From Gimesia maris (lineage in GTDB: Bacteria > Planctomycetota > Planctomycetia > Planctomycetales > Planctomycetaceae): a stretch of DNA of 64,000 nucleotides. The stretch covers positions 2,247,001 through 2,311,000 of the forward strand of contig NZ_CP042910.1 in NCBI RefSeq assembly GCF_008298035.1, written 5' to 3'. Position 1 is the first letter of the stretch, and the number at the start of each line of letters is the position of its first letter. This document shows positions 33,934 through 45,700 of this stretch, piece by piece. Position numbers and translations under genes: made by a program. The notes under the pieces are model-generated. The model saw nothing but the letters and a program-made list of their open reading frames with translations, made no database searches and was not told where the DNA came from.

Positions 33934-35742
33934 TTGAAAAAATTTCCAATACGATGTTGCTGGGTGATGACTTTCATTTTTTTCAGCCAGATCGCATCAA
34001 CACAAGCGGCTCAGAAACCGGAACGCGGCTTTCGGGAACTAAATCGATTGAAAGCTCCCGAGGCGCATCAGGCTGTCGCGGTTGACGAAACGTCGTTCTA
34101 CACCATCTCGAGTCGGGAAGTGGCCCGTTATGATAAAACCAGTGGGAAACAGCTCACAAAATGGACGGGCCCGAAAGACTCCCACATTCGTCATTTGAAT
34201 AGCGGGATTGTAACGGGCGGGAAACTGTATTGTGCCCATTCTAACTGGCCTCAGAACCCGCTGAAGAATACGATTGAGGTCTTCAAACCGGAGTCTCTGG
34301 AACATCTGGAAACACTGACATTTCCGGAGACGGCAGGAGCCATCAACTGGGTCGATCATCGGGGAGGCAAATGGTGGGTCTGCTATGCTTTTTATGGTCA
34401 GATCGAAAATGTCCGCAAGACCCGGATAGTACGCTATGACGAAAACTGGCAGCCGGAAGCAGAGTGGACATTTCCCGATTCCGTCGTAAAACGGTTTTTG
34501 CCCAACAGTAATTCGGGAGGAGCGTTTGGACCCAATGGGCTGCTCTATGCGACAGGTCACGATCATGGAGAGGTCTATGTACTGAGGATACCAGACACTC
34601 CTGGAATTCTGGAGCATGTGGAAACGTTATCTGCCCCCATCGCCGGGCAGGGAATTGCCTGGGATCAGAGCGATATTGGAACCTGCTTTGGCATCATCCG
34701 ACGTTCGAAAGAGGTTGTCAAACTCAGGCTGACGCATTCCGCCGAATTCAGTGAGCTACGCGATCGGATTCAATGGAAACGCGAAGCACAAAATCCCATT
34801 CTTCCCCCACGGGCTGCGGGAAACTTCGATTCGACACGTTGTATGAATCCCTGGGTAGTAAGACAAAATGACCAGTATCATTTGTTCTATGCTGGCGGTG
34901 ATGATCACAGTCAGCATCGGATCGGGATGGCGACTGCAAATGTGGACGCCATCACAGAGTGGAAGCGGGGTGATCCTTTATTTGAGAAAGGCATGTCGGG
35001 AAGCTTTGATGCACGCTGGTGTGTTCTGCCTCATGCGATTCGAATGGCGGATGACCGCTGGCATTTGTATTACACAGGAAACAGCGGGCAGGGGACGGGA
35101 CTCAGCTCGTTTCCCGGGATTGGTGTAGCGACCAGTGTGGACGGTAAAAACTGGTCCCGTTTCAGTCATCAACCGGTCCTGCCACGGAGTGGAGAACCGG
35201 GCAGTCCTGATGCGATCGGCGTTGCCGGAGGTTCGGTGCTGAAGGTAGAGCGAAGTGATGGTACGACAGAATGGCGTTTTTATTACACGGGCTGTCCTAC
35301 TACGGGTAAGGCTCACCTGCTCAATCAGCAGAAAACAATCTGTCTGGCTGTTTCCGAAGATGGTATCCACTGGGATAAGCGGGGGGCAATCATGCTGCGT
35401 GATCCCCAGCGGGATTATGAAAACGTAGGTGTCGCTGGCCCCGTAGTCCTGCAGCGTGACGATGGCAGCTTTCAGATGTGGTATTCCGCGATTGGTTCCC
35501 GCTGGGGGTATTATTGTATCTGCTATGCAGAATCAGATGATGGGATCTATTGGACCCGCGGTGCGCATTCGGGGGATAACCTGCAACTTACCCCAACCGG
35601 TTCCGGCTGGGAGAGTCAGATGGTGGAATACCCCTCTGTGATTAGGGAGGGAAAGCAGTTCCGACTGTTTTACTGTGGGAATGGTTATGGGAGAACCGGA
35701 ATCGGGACCGCAGTGAGTATCGAGCCAGATCAGAATAATTGA
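33934..35742 (+). CDS. Secreted five-bladed propeller protein, GH43/GH32/GH130-like
   Basis: About 602 residues. The frame is open from 33841, but the segment from TTG 33934 begins with KKFPIRCCWVMTFIFFSQIA and STQAA, a typical signal peptide, and a GGAAG site lies upstream, so I start there. Residues 30-290 form a beta-propeller-like N-terminal part. The C-terminal half has GH43/GH32-type blades: YHLFYAGGDDHSQHRIGMAT, WHLYYTGNSGQG, IGVATSVDGKNWSRF, FYYTGCP, AVSEDGIHWDKRG, QMWYSAIG and RLFYCGNGYG. Exported glycan-degrading activity is likely. The catalytic acids are not assignable by eye. Confidence 0.8.
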   Translation: MKKFPIRCCWVMTFIFFSQIASTQAAQKPERGFRELNRLKAPEAHQAVAVDETSFYTISSREVARYDKTSGKQLTKWTGPKDSHIRHLNSGIVTGGKLYCAHSNWPQNPLKNTIEVFKPESLEHLETLTFPETAGAINWVDHRGGKWWVCYAFYGQIENVRKTRIVRYDENWQPEAEWTFPDSVVKRFLPNSNSGGAFGPNGLLYATGHDHGEVYVLRIPDTPGILEHVETLSAPIAGQGIAWDQSDIGTCFGIIRRSKEVVKLRLTHSAEFSELRDRIQWKREAQNPILPPRAAGNFDSTRCMNPWVVRQNDQYHLFYAGGDDHSQHRIGMATANVDAITEWKRGDPLFEKGMSGSFDARWCVLPHAIRMADDRWHLYYTGNSGQGTGLSSFPGIGVATSVDGKNWSRFSHQPVLPRSGEPGSPDAIGVAGGSVLKVERSDGTTEWRFYYTGCPTTGKAHLLNQQKTICLAVSEDGIHWDKRGAIMLRDPQRDYENVGVAGPVVLQRDDGSFQMWYSAIGSRWGYYCICYAESDDGIYWTRGAHSGDNLQLTPTGSGWESQMVEYPSVIREGKQFRLFYCGNGYGRTGIGTAVSIEPDQNN

Positions 35743-35919
35743 CACTTGCATTTTGAGTCACGCTTGTAATGATTCTGGCAGAACGGCACTGCAGTCGTTT
35801 TACACTTCACCGTTTTGTCCCACCGATCTGCAGAAGACCGGACCACAAAAGTATTAAACAGACGAAATAACCGGCTGACGTCAATTGAGCCGACTTAAAA
35901 TAGATCAGCTGGAAATTTC

Positions 35920-37719
35920 ATGAATGAACACGCAATCCTTTCCCTGTCCTTTATCCTGCTTGCAGGCATGCTGTGCCAGTGGGTTGCCTGGCGTGTCAAA
36001 TTTCCCGCGATTATTTTTCTGTTGACTGCCGGTATTGTCGCTGGACCGGTCACCCAGTGGCTCAACCCGGATCAGTTGTTCGGAGAACTGTTGTTTCCCT
36101 TTGTCTCACTGGCGGTCGCCGTGATTCTGTTTGAGGGAAGCCTGACGTTAAAGATTCAGAATATTCCCGGGCTGGAACGGGTGATCCGGAATCTGATTAC
36201 GATCGGGGCATTCATCACCTGGATGATTACGACACTGGCCACCCGAACGCTGCTGGACTTCTCCTGGAGTGTCTCCTTTCTGTTTGGAGCGCTCATGGTC
36301 GTGACCGGGCCGACGGTGATTATGCCTCTCCTGCGGACCGTTCGTCCGAAAGAAAATGTGGCCAGTATTCTACAGTGGGAAGGTATTCTGATTGATCCCC
36401 TCGGAGCCATCCTGGCTGTGCTGGTATTCGAATTTATTGTATCCGGGGGAGTCGAAGGTGGTTTTACCGCGGGCCTGCTGGTGTTTGGGAAGATGATCCT
36501 GATCGGCATGATATTGGGAGCAGCAGGAGGCTTCCTGTTCGGCTTTCTCTTAAAGAAATACTGGATCCCTCACTATCTGCATAATATCTCTGCATTGGCG
36601 CTGGTCTGCGTGGTGTTTGCCGTTTCCAATGTCTTTGAAGCCGAATCGGGACTGCTGTCGGTGACGATCATGGGGATCTGGTTGGCCAACAGTAAAGGGC
36701 TCGATCTGGACGATATTCTGGACTTTAAGGAAAGCCTGAGTATCCTGCTGATCTCCATGCTGTTCATCATCCTGGCCGCCCGGATGAACCTGAATGCGTT
36801 TATCGATCTGGGCTGGCCCGCTCTGGCCGTCTTTGCCGTGATTCAATTTGTGATCCGTCCTTTGAGCGTGCATCTTTGTGCTGTAGGATCCAAATTGACA
36901 ATGAATGAACGGCATCTGCTGTCCTGGATTGCTCCACGCGGGATCGTGGCTGCTGCCATCTCTGCACTGTTCGCGATTCGCCTGGAATATCTCGGGTATC
37001 AGGATGCATCACGTATGGTGCCTTTAACCTTTATCGTCATCATCGGGACAGTCCTGCTGCAAAGTGCGACAGCCGGTCCTCTGGCACGATTTCTCAAAGT
37101 TGCTGAACCGGAAAGCAAAGGCTTCCTGATCGTGGGGGCTAATGCCGTTGCACAGATCATTGCCGAGGAATTAAAGAAAAATGGTATTCATACACTCATG
37201 ACGGATCAGAACTGGTCGTCAGTAACGGAGGCCAAGCTGAAAGGACTGGCCGCTTACTGGGGGAATCCGGTTTCGGAGCATGCAGAACGCAATTTGAACC
37301 TGATGGGGATCGGAAATCTACTGGCGATGTCACCACAGGTCGAATTGAATGCGCTGGCGGCGCAATATTACCGACTGGAGTTTGCCCCTTCGAGTATTTT
37401 TACGATTCGCAATGCACAGCCTACCGCTGGCACTGAAGAAACGAAGGCAGCATTCAAATATAGTGGACGCGTTCTGTTTGGTGATTCTGTCACCTTTCAG
37501 GATCTCGAACAAATGCTGCAACACGGGGCGGAGATGAAAACCACCCAGCTGACGCAAGAATTCACCTACGAAGACTATCTGGAACAGCAGGGAACGCTGC
37601 GCGTTTCCCTGTTTTCGATCGACGCAAACGCAGTCGTACATGTCTTTACCGCCGAGCCCGATTTTGTACCCAAAGCCGGATGGAAAATCATGGCGCTGGC
37701 GGTCAAACAGGAAGCTTAA
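35920..37719 (+). CDS. Na+/H+ (CPA) antiporter with TrkA-N domain
   Basis: A 599-residue membrane protein. About twelve transmembrane helices fill residues 1-390. The CPA1 core includes VTGPTVIMPLL and GILIDPLGAIL, whose aspartate (ID-P-L) is the ion-binding acid, and LSWIAPRGIVAAAISALFA. The C-terminal third (from about 400) contains a TrkA-N-like NAD-binding fold (FLIVGANAVAQIIAEELKKN). It should exchange sodium or potassium for protons, gated by a nucleotide. It stands alone, with 250 bp on the right and no cotranscribed partner apparent. Confidence 0.9.
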   Translation: MNEHAILSLSFILLAGMLCQWVAWRVKFPAIIFLLTAGIVAGPVTQWLNPDQLFGELLFPFVSLAVAVILFEGSLTLKIQNIPGLERVIRNLITIGAFITWMITTLATRTLLDFSWSVSFLFGALMVVTGPTVIMPLLRTVRPKENVASILQWEGILIDPLGAILAVLVFEFIVSGGVEGGFTAGLLVFGKMILIGMILGAAGGFLFGFLLKKYWIPHYLHNISALALVCVVFAVSNVFEAESGLLSVTIMGIWLANSKGLDLDDILDFKESLSILLISMLFIILAARMNLNAFIDLGWPALAVFAVIQFVIRPLSVHLCAVGSKLTMNERHLLSWIAPRGIVAAAISALFAIRLEYLGYQDASRMVPLTFIVIIGTVLLQSATAGPLARFLKVAEPESKGFLIVGANAVAQIIAEELKKNGIHTLMTDQNWSSVTEAKLKGLAAYWGNPVSEHAERNLNLMGIGNLLAMSPQVELNALAAQYYRLEFAPSSIFTIRNAQPTAGTEETKAAFKYSGRVLFGDSVTFQDLEQMLQHGAEMKTTQLTQEFTYEDYLEQQGTLRVSLFSIDANAVVHVFTAEPDFVPKAGWKIMALAVKQEA

Positions 37720-37969
37720 AGCAGGCGTCTCTCCTGAGTGATTTCAGTCACCCGAGTCAGGGTTTCTATGATTTACCGGTTGATCTGCAGGCATTACAGA
37801 GCAGAAGCATGTACACATCTGCTGCAGGTCTTTGTCGTGAATTTCCTGTTGAGTGAGGAGAGAGCACGTCAAATCTTTGTCATGCACAAAACCTGCTCGA
37901 CCTCTCAAAATTCCCCTGCTACAATCGAGGCTCTTTCTCGAACATCCTCTGTAAGGGAATCCTGCAATC

Positions 37970-39154
37970 ATGACGATACGACGACGCGATTTTTTAACAT
38001 CTTCAATGGCGACGACGCTGACAGGCCTCCTGTCTCAAAAGCAATTGCCTGCGAAAGGGGAGTCAATTGGTGAGAACCGTCGTCTGCTTAAGCCCGTTCA
38101 TGATCAGATTGTCTGTCCCTGGCGGCCGGAACATCCCCGCCACGATCATCAACAGATTTTTCCCCTGGATGAGCAGAGGCTGCTGCTGGTCTGGTCGGAG
38201 TACTACAGTCAGTCACCGCGACCTGCGACCAGGAAAGGCCATTCGGGAATCAGCGACCACGTTGCCTGCCAGATCTCCTCGATGATCTCAACCGACCAGG
38301 GGCGCAGCTGGGGAGAGCATCGGGTGCTGCAGCCCAATCGCTGGAAGCAGAATGTCAAACATCCGAACCTGATTCGTCTGTCCGAACAGGAAATCCTGTT
38401 TTCCTACGTGGGCTGGGACGACGAAAATCAGCGAAACGTTTTTCTGCGCCGGTCTACCGATAATGGAAAGACGTGGAGCGAGCAGCAGCAGATTTCTGAA
38501 CCCGGCTGGTACTGCTGCAATGCCGACCATGCTTTGCGTTTGAGTACTGGTCGCATCCTGATTCCTGCGCACGGTCCCTATGCGAAACAGTATGTGGGGG
38601 GAACTTCTTATAAAGGGGGCGACCTGCATTCGTTCGTGTTTTATTCCGATGATGGTTTTCGCACGTGGAAACGGAGCGCGAACAGCATGACGGCACCAGG
38701 GCGCGGTTGTCATGAACCGGCAATCGTGGAATTGAAAGAGGGACGCCTGCTCTGTTTTCTGAGGAATACCAATCAACGGCTCTATCAGAGTTTTTCAGAC
38801 GATGGTGGTGCACACTGGTCCCGTCCTGAGCCCACGAAACTACCGTCCCCCGAATCACCGGCGATCGTAAAACGCATTCCCTCGACTGGGGATCTGCTGT
38901 TATTGTGGAATAATGTGGCTTCCCCCACCAACTGGCCTCGCACACCCTTGAGCGCTGCGATTTCTCAGGACGACGGTAAAACCTGGGGGCATTTTAAGGA
39001 CATTGATGCGCGACCCGCTTTTGATGCGGCTTACCCTTCCATCACGTTTGTGAATGATGAGGCATTCATCGCGTATTACTCGCGCTCGACCCGCTGGAAA
39101 CGTGACTCTGAAATTACACTGCGAATTTATCAGGTCCAGCAGTTTTATGCCTGA
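37970..39154 (+). CDS. Secreted sialidase-like BNR-repeat protein
   Basis: A 394-residue protein with a Tat-type N-terminus (MTIRRRDFLTSSMATTLTG). Four Asp-box (BNR) loops are visible: STDQGRSWGE, STDNGKTWSE, SDDGGAHWSR and SQDDGKTWGH, with a fifth looser one (SDDGFRTWKR). This fits a six-bladed sialidase fold. A candidate arginine triad and an AHGPY segment are present, but I cannot confirm catalysis. Exo-sialidases and related glycan-binding BNR proteins are common in Planctomycetes. An AAGGGA site lies about 11 nt upstream of the ATG. Confidence 0.85.
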   Translation: MTIRRRDFLTSSMATTLTGLLSQKQLPAKGESIGENRRLLKPVHDQIVCPWRPEHPRHDHQQIFPLDEQRLLLVWSEYYSQSPRPATRKGHSGISDHVACQISSMISTDQGRSWGEHRVLQPNRWKQNVKHPNLIRLSEQEILFSYVGWDDENQRNVFLRRSTDNGKTWSEQQQISEPGWYCCNADHALRLSTGRILIPAHGPYAKQYVGGTSYKGGDLHSFVFYSDDGFRTWKRSANSMTAPGRGCHEPAIVELKEGRLLCFLRNTNQRLYQSFSDDGGAHWSRPEPTKLPSPESPAIVKRIPSTGDLLLLWNNVASPTNWPRTPLSAAISQDDGKTWGHFKDIDARPAFDAAYPSITFVNDEAFIAYYSRSTRWKRDSEITLRIYQVQQFYA

Positions 39155-39745
39155 TGATGCCTGCTGAGGAAGTCTGGCATTCCAGCTGTTGCAGCTTGTT
39201 GATCCGGATATGACTCACTCTTCTGTAATACGACTTCAGAATCATTGCCTGAAAAAAAAGTCGTCGACCTGGATCACGTCACACTTCACCATCGCGTCTC
39301 TCGATATTTTATACTCAGTCCAAATTGCCCCGGAATCGCAACAGGAAAACTGGACTCAGCCCAGGCGGCATCGCTATGCAGTGAGGCCAAATTATTTTCG
39401 ATCTCTTACTGAAAATATCACTCAGATTGCCGGATCTGTATAGGTAATCTGTTGAAAAAAGCCTACATAGTAGATTTATTGGTAAAAACCCCCAAATTGT
39501 TAAAATTATGATAGAAGTCCCATTTTATAGTGGAAATTCTTCCACAGATTGGTTAATCCTATTATCTTAACTGAAAATAGGTTGAATGCGCAGTTGGAGA
39601 GTTATTCAGGATTTAGAAGAAATCAGCAGAGATGTACAGGACTGTAAACGTTACTCCGGTAGGTTAGACAGTTAGAAAATAATAGAGATAGACTTAACGA
39701 TTCTCATCCCCGAGACTTTTGATTCACTTACGAAGGAATGACAGG
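39155..39745. other. 590-bp intergenic region before the giant gene
   Basis: There is no gene. It contains the second 83-bp repeat (39277-39359). To its right lies an AT-rich stretch, including a hairpin GTGGAA/TTCCAC with a 4-nt loop at 39530-39545. The promoter of the giant gene should be in this part, but I found no clear consensus. Confidence 0.45.
39277..39359. repeat. Dispersed 83-bp repeat, copy 2
   Basis: Ungapped match to 9042-9124 (about 63 of 83 identical by hand count). It lies outside any gene, about 120 bp after the sialidase-like gene. The terminal AGCGTCT/AGACGCT pairing of copy 1 is not conserved here, so conserved folding is unproven. Confidence 0.7.
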
Positions 39746-42700
39746 ATGCTACTGACGAACTGGCTCAACACACTCACTTCCCGTATCCGTAAACGCCGTG
39801 TTTTCCGTTCTCGTGACCGTCGCGACATTCGCAAACGCTGGCAGTCAATCGTCAATAATCAAATCTCCACAACAGAAGCGCTTGAAGACCGGACGCTGTT
39901 GACGACATTTTTAGTGGATGACGACTTTTCGGGACTGACCAATGGGGATGCCATTGCGGACTTCGATCCTGTAACGGGCGGAGATCAAGCAGGAGTTTTT
40001 GGAACTCATGCATTCGCGACGATTCAGGATGCGGTTACTGCAGCTGCATCCAGTGGCGACTTGAGTGACATCATTTATATTGCAGACGGTACATACAATG
40101 AGAATGTCACCGTGGGAACGTCAATCGAATTTATTGGTGCAGGGACAGCCGCTACTACTGTTACTGGAAGCGGAATTCTGTTTACCGTGGCTGCCGATGA
40201 TGTCCGTTTTCAAGATATGACTCTACAGAATGCAACCCAGGGGATTCGGGTCAATTCTGTTGTAGACAATTTGCAGGTTGATAATCTCAGTTTCGAGGGC
40301 ATTGTATCCGGTACCTATGGTATTGAGATCCATAATAGTGCTGTATTAACGAATCTGAGTGTTGCTAATAGTTTCTTCTCAGGTACCGGTGGCACTGGGA
40401 TTAGAATGGCGTCGACTGCGGTCGCTGATGGCATTCATGTTAATAATACTGAGTTTGATGGGATGAAGAATGCCATCAATGAGGCCAGCAATAATACTGT
40501 GACAGGCGGCCATCTTCGCGATCTACAGGTCACTAATTCGACATTCCAGAATATCAGTGATGTCAGTATCTATGCAGAAGACATGCGCGATTCCAACATC
40601 AGCGGCAATGATTTTTTTGGAAACCCGGCGGGTGATTCTGAACGTGACATCGTATTGAATAACAAGTATTCCGCCAATGGCATGGCTTTCGGCAATATTC
40701 AGATCACCAATAACTCATTCTCAAATTCCGACAGACCAGCGATTCAACTAGACAGCAGAGCAGAAGCAATAACAGGCGCCGTTACAATCAGCGATAACAC
40801 GTTCGACAGTGATATTGGAACGCTGACATATTCGTGGACTCGAATTGATGTGAACCTGAATTCGAGTTACTCCCATGCACCGGTTACAATTAATAACAAC
40901 TCCATCACTTTCACCGGCAGCGCGAGTGCTGGATCGACAGGTACCTCTGCCATTTCGCTTTCCGGGGGTTCGGATGCAATCACGATAAGTGGGAATACGC
41001 TGACAGACAACACGACCCTTGTCGGTTATGAAACAACAGGAATATTCATCGCCACAGACAATTCATATTCGGGTGCCATCTCACCGACAGCCGTTATTGA
41101 TATCTCAAACAATTTCATCTCTGGCTTCGACGCTGCCATCGGTCTCTATGATTTGCAGGCATCCACTCCAGGCGGGTTGACTACTGGCGCTCAAGTGAAT
41201 GTCACAAATAATTCGCTGGCAGGTAACACAGCAGGCGTCACCAGCGGTACAGGAGAAATCGTAAATGCTTCCGGCAACTGGTGGGGGAGTTTTGATGAGG
41301 GGGATGTCGCTGGTCTGATGACCGTGGGGGTTGACTTTTCTTCTTACCTCAATAGCGGCACAGATACAGACGGTGGAACAGCTGGCTTTCAGGGCAATTT
41401 CAATGTCGTGAATGTAACTGCTTTGGGGGATCAGACCGGACCATTGAGCCGGATTCAGGAAGCGATTGAGGCTGTAAATCCCGGCGGAACGATTAATATT
41501 GCCAGTGGAACCTATGCCGGTAACGTTGATGCCACAGCAACGGGTATTGATAAAAGTGTGAAGCTGGTCCCCGGCAGCAGTCCGGGGCAGGTGGTGATTA
41601 ATGGTGATCTGAAACTGGATGGCAACGACATTGTTGATATCGAAGTCAACGGAACCACTGCCGGAACAGAATACGACCAATTCGTCGTCAATGGTGATTT
41701 GGCACTGGGCGGTGCCACGCTGAACCTGATTGATGGTCATACTCCTGATGTCGCTGAATCGTTTATCCTGATTGAAAATAATGGTCCCAATCCTGTTGGG
41801 GGAACATTTAATGGATATCCTGAAGGGTATGTGTTTACTGATTTCCTCGGAGTTGGCGGGCTCTCTGCTTACCTGACTTATGCAGGCGGCGATGGAAATG
41901 ATGTTGCGATTTATACAGAGATCCCTGCTCCCGTTGTGGATATCCCGGCAGATGGTGGTGCAGACGAGTATGTCATGCAGATTATCGGTGGCAATGTCGT
42001 TATTACTGAAGTGGGTTCAGGGAATGTCGTTTCTAATACTCCCCTGTCTGCTTTGGAGGGCACACTGGTCATTAATGGCGAAGCTGGTGCGAACGATACG
42101 CTGACGATCGATATGACCGGCATCGATCAAACGACTGATCTCCAGATAATCTTTAATGGCGGGACCGGTGGATTTGATACACTGGAATTAGTCAACGGCA
42201 ACCTGGACTCCATGGAGTTTCGCTATGTGGATCCCAGTAGCGGAAGCATCAGGCTGAATGGCTCAGGCTCAGATTTCATTTCCTATACCGGTCTGGAGCC
42301 GGTTACATCCACTGTTAACGCCACCAACGTGACGCTGACTTATACCGGGGGCGCTGAGATCATCGATATCTCCGATCTGGGCGGCGGACAGACACGTGCT
42401 AATTCTTCTCTCGGAGAAATGACTGACTTTTTCAACCCGACGGGAACACTGACCATCAATGCGGGCACCGGTGCGGATACGATTAATATCAACTCACTCG
42501 CTGCCGGCTACACCGCCAACATTATCATCAACGGCGGCGATGAAACTGATACGATAAACGTAGACTCTTCCGTTTCACTGGCTGCAGGAAAGACAATCCA
42601 GTTTAACGCGGAAGTTGTGGAGTTGACGGGCGACGTGACTGCAGATGCGATTACAGGAACGGCGACAACAGTGAATATCACTGGTTCTGCCGGTGGCGCC

Positions 42701-45700
42701 GAGATTCAGGACGCCATTGATCTGGCAGCATCAGGGGCAACGATTAATATTGCTGCCGGTACTTATAGCGGGCTGATCTCATTGAACAAGTCGGTCGATT
42801 TGCTCGGAGCTAATGCAGGTATCGACCCGAATTCCATGGTCCGAGGAGCCGAAAGTATTATCAACCATGCTGGTTTTTATGCGATTAATCCGACTGCGGA
42901 CGATGCCACAATCGACGGTTTTTCCTTCGTAGGAAACGGCGGACGTGTGATCGATAGCTACGCAGATGCGAATAACCTGACCATTGCCAACAACATTTTC
43001 AACAACACAAATATTCCGGGGGGGCAAGGTGGCATCCAGTTACAATCCGGTTCGTTTGATGATTTGACAGTCGAACAAAACCTCTTTCAGTTCACGGGAG
43101 GCGGAGCTGCGCTGTTGGTCGGCGCAGGCGGTTCTTTCGAGAGAATGCACATTGTCGGAAACCACTTCGCTGGAACGACGGGGGGAATCTTCCAAAACGG
43201 CGGCACGATCAATGACGCTGTCGTCGAACAGAACGAGTTTACAGGCGACGTCGGGATGAACATGGGCGATGCTGGTAATATTCAGATCCGGGAAAACACT
43301 TTCGATGGGACTTTCTTCACTGGTTTTCAGGTTGGAACAATTGGTGGTGAAATCGTCGGCAACACATTCCAGAACATCGAAGCCAGCCCTGGTTTCTTTG
43401 GGCAGGCATTCGAGCTCTGGGGAGGACAGTACGGCACGACTGTTTCAGAGAACGTGACAATCGAGAATAACGTGATCCACTACAACGATGTCGTCGGTGC
43501 TGCCGAGCCGACTCACGGGATCCGATTGCGTCTCCCCGATGGAGGACCAGGGATCGATGCATCCACGATTCACATCAACAACAACACATTTATCGATGGC
43601 GGCGTACACGGCGATGCCAAAGCGATTCGACATTTCGGTGACCAGACAACCGCAGCCGATGCATCGGGAAACTGGTGGGGAACCACCAACGAAAGTAGTA
43701 TTGAAGCGTTAATGGAAGACGCAGATGGCGGCACACCACTCATGGTCGACTTCACTTCATTCTTGGATGACGGCACAGACCAAAACGTGGGGCTGGCAGG
43801 TTTTCAGGGCGATTTCTCCACACTCAATGTGACGGCACTGGGTAGTCAAACAGGTCCTGCTGGGCGTATTCAGGAAGCGATTTCCAATGTCACTTTTGGT
43901 GGAACCGTCAACATTCTTTCGGGAACCTATGCCGGAAATGTAGACGCAACTGTGACTGGGATTAACAAGAATGTTACGTTAGCACCAGGTAACAGTCCTG
44001 GTCAGGTCGTTATTAACGGAGACTTGATCTTAAACGGTGATGATTTTCTTGATATCGAAATTAACGGGCAAACTGCTGGTTCCGGTTATGATCAGTTTAT
44101 CGTCAACGGAGCTGTTGTGTTGAACGATGCCGCTCTGAATCTGACCAATACTTATTCTCCAGTGGATGGTGATAGGTTCACATTGATCGATAATGACGCT
44201 GCCGACGGAATCACAGGAACTTTCATTGGCTTTCCTGAAGGTCATGAGTTCACAAATTTCCTGGGTAGCGGGTTGAACGCCTACCTGACCTATGTTGGTG
44301 GTAACGGAAACGATGTTGTGATTCATATGGAAGATTCGACACCTGAAGTTACACTACCTGCAAATGGCACGACTGATCATTATTCATTGGAAATTGACGG
44401 GACCAATGTTGTGATCAAAGATGTCACTACAGGGGACATTATCTCATCGACACCACTGGCTTCTCTGGAGGGCACACTGGTCATCAACGGGGAAGATGGT
44501 CAGAATGATACTTTGAGCATCGACATGACCGGCATTGACGATACAACACCGCTGCAGATTCAGTTTAATGGCGGTACCGGTGGTTTTGATACACTGGAAT
44601 TACTGGGGGGAAGCCTGAACTCGGTCGAGCATATCTTCACCAGTGATAGTAGCGGTAGTGTTCAACTTAATGGTTCTGGAACAGATTTCATCCGTTATAC
44701 GGGATTGGAACCAGTCTTGGATACGATTGTCGCCGGGGACCGGACTTTCAGTTTTACCGGGGCAGCTGAAATAATTACGCTGTCCGATGATGGTGTAGCT
44801 GCGAACGGAACTTCTCGCATCGATTCCGATCTCTTCGGTGAAGTGGTCACCTTCCTCAATCCCACCGATAATATATTCATCAATACTGAAGTCTCCGGCG
44901 GGTCTGGAGCAGATCTGGTTGATATTGTCGGTCTTGATTCTGACTTTGATGCGAATCTGACAGTAACTGCGGGAACCGATGATACGATCAACACGGGTAC
45001 CGTTGATATCGGATCGGGAGCGCTCGACCTGACTGGTGGCCAGGTCAATGTGAATGGTGCTTTCACGACCACGGGCAGTGTGGATATTGTCTCAACATTT
45101 GGAAATATTACCTTTGCATCAGCCGGGTCCATCGACGCCGGTACCAGTGAGATTGACTTAACCGCCGCTTCCAATGTGAACTCATTAAATGTGACCACCA
45201 CCAGTGAGGTGCGGGTCACTGCCACTACTGGTGGCATTAATGACTTGACTTTGAATGCACAGATTACGGCTGATCGGGTCGCCTTACGTGCTGGAACTGG
45301 TGGCATTACCGGCATCACGACCAATGTTAATACTCTGGCTGCCAGAGCAACAGATGGCGGCTTTGACATTGACAATATTGGTTCCCTGGAGATCGGGTCG
45401 GTAAATGGCCTGGATGGTATCACAGCGAACAGCAGCCAGATTTACGTGACAGCCACCGGTGCGTTGACCGTCAATCAGGCAGTCTCAGCAGAAACGATTG
45501 GTTATCTGAGAGCCGTTGACGCAGCTAGCGCAGGACAAGATCTGAACGTCAATGCAGGGGTCACCACTACAAGTGGAAATCTCAATTTACAGGCCGGTGA
45601 TAATTTGAATCTGGCAACCGGAGTCACTTTGAATGCCGCGGCAGCTTTGATTCTCAATATTGATAGTCCATTTGGTGGTGTTGCAGATGCAGCGGGTGGT

